A stretch of 35,485 nt of DNA from Branchiostoma floridae (lineage: Eukaryota; Chordata; Leptocardii; Amphioxiformes; Branchiostomatidae), in the NCBI RefSeq assembly GCF_000003815.2, contig NC_049980.1, positions 7,216,310 through 7,251,794 of the forward strand, in the 5' to 3' direction. Positions 33,086-35,485 of this stretch are shown here, piece after piece. The position numbers and the translations under genes were made by a program. The notes beneath the pieces are model-generated. The model ran no database searches and had not been told where the DNA came from. It worked only from the letters and a program-made list of their open reading frames with translations. Every line of letters begins with the position of its first letter. Positions within the stretch are counted from its first letter, which is position 1.

Positions 33086-33493
33086 CTGTAATAATAGAAG
33101 ACAAAGAGAACCTTTTGTGAATTCCAGCTTTTCTTCAACATACACAACAGCTCAAGTCATACTTAACTTTACAACCAGAATGAATGAATGAATGAATTAC
33201 ATGAACTGTAGATTTTCCCAATGCCTCTGCGGTTAGGAGCAAGAGGGTGGGTAGGCTATCCCTTTCTTGTTCCTCCGTCAAGTACACATCTATGTATTTG
33301 TCAAAACTATTCTCAACTGGCCATGGAAGTGCGGTGTGAAGACTGGCCGACTGCTGCCTACCCCTGCATCAGGGATCCCAGCAGCAGTATAATCAAACAA
33401 TGGATAGTGAGTGATGAGTGAGACTTGTAGAGAAAAACACTCAAATTCCCTATTGACATGTGATGGCAGCATTCACAAGATAAACAGACGAAC

Positions 33494-33677
33494 CTGATGA
33501 CTTGGACCTTGACTTGTGGTAGATGGAGGAGTACCCCAGGAGGCAGAGCTCCTGGTCCAGGTGGGCCAGACTATCCTGTATGTTATCAGGGGTGCAGAAG
33601 CCTTCCGACAGGCTGAACAGCGGCACTTCATCCATCAGCTGGAAGGTGGCGTCTGCCATGCAGGAACAGCACAGCTG
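33494..33677 (-). CDS. SSX2IP: SSX2IP/ADIP, coding exon 2
   Basis: A 184-nt exon between acceptor GGCTCTTCCAG and donor TCATCAG|GTTCGT, residues 89-149 plus one base of Gly150. It carries the family signature FCTPDNIQDSLAHLDQEL (residues 115-132) and GYSSIY, matching vertebrate FCTEDNIEQSISYLDQEL and GFPSLY. The donor GTTCGT is weaker than usual, but the phase (1) fits the next exon exactly. Confidence 0.95.
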
Positions 33678-34304
33678 CTGGAAGAGCCAACATGGTGGTT
33701 GTGTAGCTGATACATGTACTTTCAATATCTTTCCATACATGTACATAGTCACACAGTTACATCTATACTTGGTGTCAAAAAAAGAATATTTTTCAGTCAA
33801 AATCAACAGCTTATTACCCTCAAATGAAACATCTGGACACACATATACAGGTACACATGTAGTATAGAATTAATTTCAAACATGGTGGTCTATTTTCCTG
33901 ACCTTGCCTATACAATAAGCATCCCAAGGGGACATTTAAAAGGCACATCAGTCAACAGCAGAATCATTATGAAGCCAGGGATTTATGAACTAGCATTTTA
34001 ATTGTTGGCTAAATCTTGAATGCAACGTTCAAAAGCACTGGACACAGCTGAAGCATTAATACATGTTTGTGTTCCTCACTTCATATACATGACTGTACAA
34101 CAACTTGCCCTGGCAAATTGGTGGTGCCACCAAATCATTTGAATGTACATTTAATGGAAGACTGGACAGGTAAATTTGGAGAGACATCCATTGATATACA
34201 CTTACAGTGCTCTGAACAAAGCCTACACAAACCAGAAATGACAGTAGATGAGTGGCCCAAACCAGATACCTGAATCTCTATATGGCTAGATGAGTTCTAC
34301 TCAC

Positions 34305-34568
34305 CTTGTTACTAGTGGAAGGCCTGTTCGGCATGGGGGAGGGTTCCAGGAACACGTTCTCGCTGCCGAGCCTGGCGCCGTTCCCCGGCCGCAGGTCCCT
34401 GTGCACCAGGTACTTCTCCGGTAGCGGGGTCCTGCCGCTGTGCGCCGGGCTGTTCCTCGGGCTGTTCCCCAGGAGGTGCCACATCTGCAGGCTGACGTTC
34501 TCCTCCGCGTCAGGAAGGTTACTGTGGGCCGTGATGTCCTCAAACACCGAGCGAAACGACGATGTCAT
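34305..34568 (-). CDS. SSX2IP: SSX2IP/ADIP, coding exon 1 (start codon)
   Basis: Residues 1-88, ending TSNK|GTGAGT in phase 0. The ATG at 34566-34568 has a purine at -3 (AAGG-ATG). With exons 2-4 the coding total is 264+184+1711+241 = 2400 nt, exactly 800 codons, so the model is internally consistent (799 residues; the human protein is about 614). The N-terminus is poorly conserved in the family, so this start is supported by frame and splice fit rather than similarity. Local GC is high (34330-34500). Confidence 0.8.
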
Positions 34569-34878
34569 CCTTCTCTCTCAGAAACGCGTCCTAAACATAC
34601 AACAGTGGTTCAAAACGGGGCAAATAGAATATTTCTACAATTTCTAAAACAGACGTTATTGACAGCTCCATCTTCTTTTCGTCACCGTAACATGAAATTA
34701 CATACCAGGATTCAAACGATGACGTCATCCTTCTCTCTCATAAACGCGTCCTAAACGCACAACACTTGTTCAAAACCGGCAAAAAAAAGAATGTTTTCAC
34801 GATTTCTAAAATTGACGTCATTGACCGTACAACCTTCTGGTAATCGCTGATACATGAAATTGCATACCTGGATGCAAA
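34556..34878. repeat. 160-bp tandem duplication at the SSX2IP start
   Basis: TCATCCTTCTCTCTCA occurs at 34565 and 34725, and CATGAAATT-CATACC at 34691 and 34853: two copies with a period of 160-162 bp, diverged by scattered changes. The proximal copy contains the start codon; the distal copy keeps an equivalent ATG in the same AGAAGG context. Confidence 0.88.
34720..34820. promoter_or_regulatory. CRE pair upstream of SSX2IP
   Basis: Two perfect TGACGTCA palindromes at 34720-34727 and 34813-34820 lie in the distal tandem copy, about 155-250 bases upstream of the SSX2IP ATG. The matching places in the proximal copy are mutated (TGTCA at the start codon, GACGTTA near 34652). CREB/ATF binding is inferred from the motif only. 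Confidence 0.45.
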
Positions 34879-34879
34879 A

Positions 34880-35485
34880 AATGCATGCACAGGTACTACA
34901 GGTCAAATCACGGTAGCAACTGAATGCAGATATACACAGGCAGGCAATTGAACACATCATTAGCATTCCTCATACACTGCCGTAACACGGTACATCAGTC
35001 GGTGAATTATTCATTGGATGCAACAGTTCCACGGGGACGGACCCGTAGGCTTAATCAATAGAAGGGAGGCATCTGTACGTACCTGACTGCACATCTATTC
35101 AATATCAAAATTACCATAATTGATATTCAGTCTATACCCTTTTTTTAAAGTAATTTTACAGCTTTTGATCAGTGAACCATTTTCTTACTAGTGGTGATTC
35201 TGCAGTGTATCAATGTGCTTTTTTCACTAATATTATTGTTAGTACTCTGGTAAAACAAATAAATGAAAATGAAATGAAATGGTTACTAATGTTTCAAAGC
35301 ACTGAGCATCTACCCAAATTTTCTGTGTTGAACATGTACACTGTACAAGCCCTTTCACAGAAGTCAGAACGCAGATGAGGCAAAAGGAATTCTAGGTAAT
35401 ATGTCAAAGGCAGTAAGACAGGGCCCACAGACAGTAAACAGTACAATGTACTACTTGTCTCGACCAAAAATTGTTTTGATTTGCA
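34880..35485. other. Unassigned sequence upstream of SSX2IP
   Basis: AT-rich, no gene or element recognised. It would hold the distal promoter of SSX2IP, or otoferlin intron if that gene continues rightward. Confidence 0.5.

Noticed and set aside
34278-34568. HRDL-P-N string (VHRDLRPGN) that looks like a protein-kinase catalytic loop
   Set aside because: It stands alone in an 88-residue exon without a glycine loop, VAIK lysine or DFG. The exon joins in frame to a clear SSX2IP gene, so the resemblance is chance.

Overview
This is eukaryotic, intron-containing animal DNA. I read it as a lancelet (Branchiostoma, amphioxus) scaffold. The two genes are animal genes (an otoferlin-type ferlin and an SSX2IP/ADIP homolog). 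The non-coding DNA is packed with short inverted-repeat transposons, a tRNA-headed SINE and a Jockey/CR1-like LINE. Two near-copies of one region differ by roughly one base in twenty plus many transposon-sized indels, which is the degree of difference seen between alleles in lancelets. The genus is an inference from this pattern, not a database match.

Layout. Positions 1 to about 14790 form one giant inverted repeat: arm A (1-7293) and arm B (7394-14790) mirror each other around a 100-N gap. I see no convincing protein gene in either arm. Each holds a SINE, a degenerate minisatellite, a 215-bp MITE, a 175-bp tandem duplication and a relic of a TTAA-bounded transposon. The arms differ by clean insertions: a hAT element with an 8-bp target duplication only in arm B; a LINE tail, a MITE and a foldback insertion only in arm A. 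The simplest reading is two haplotypes joined head to head by the assembler, but a true palindrome is not excluded.

From 14790 to 23780 the DNA is repeat-rich and apparently non-coding. It includes a 5'-truncated LINE on the minus strand (20611-22678) with a long open reverse-transcriptase frame. Two plus-strand exons at 23789-23847 and 29499-29587 encode part of the first C2 domain (C2A) of otoferlin. They join in frame and match the vertebrate protein almost motif for motif. Earlier and later otoferlin exons were not found here.

From 34568 back to 30251, on the minus strand, lies a complete four-coding-exon SSX2IP/ADIP gene. Its exons sum to 2400 nt (799 residues plus stop) and a poly(A) signal follows the stop. 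If otoferlin continues to the right of the window, SSX2IP is nested antisense in one of its introns. The SSX2IP 5' region carries a 160-bp tandem duplication that includes the start codon and CRE (TGACGTCA) sites. Its protein contains a hexapeptide minisatellite and a duplicated C-terminal motif, the second copy of which is created by splicing.
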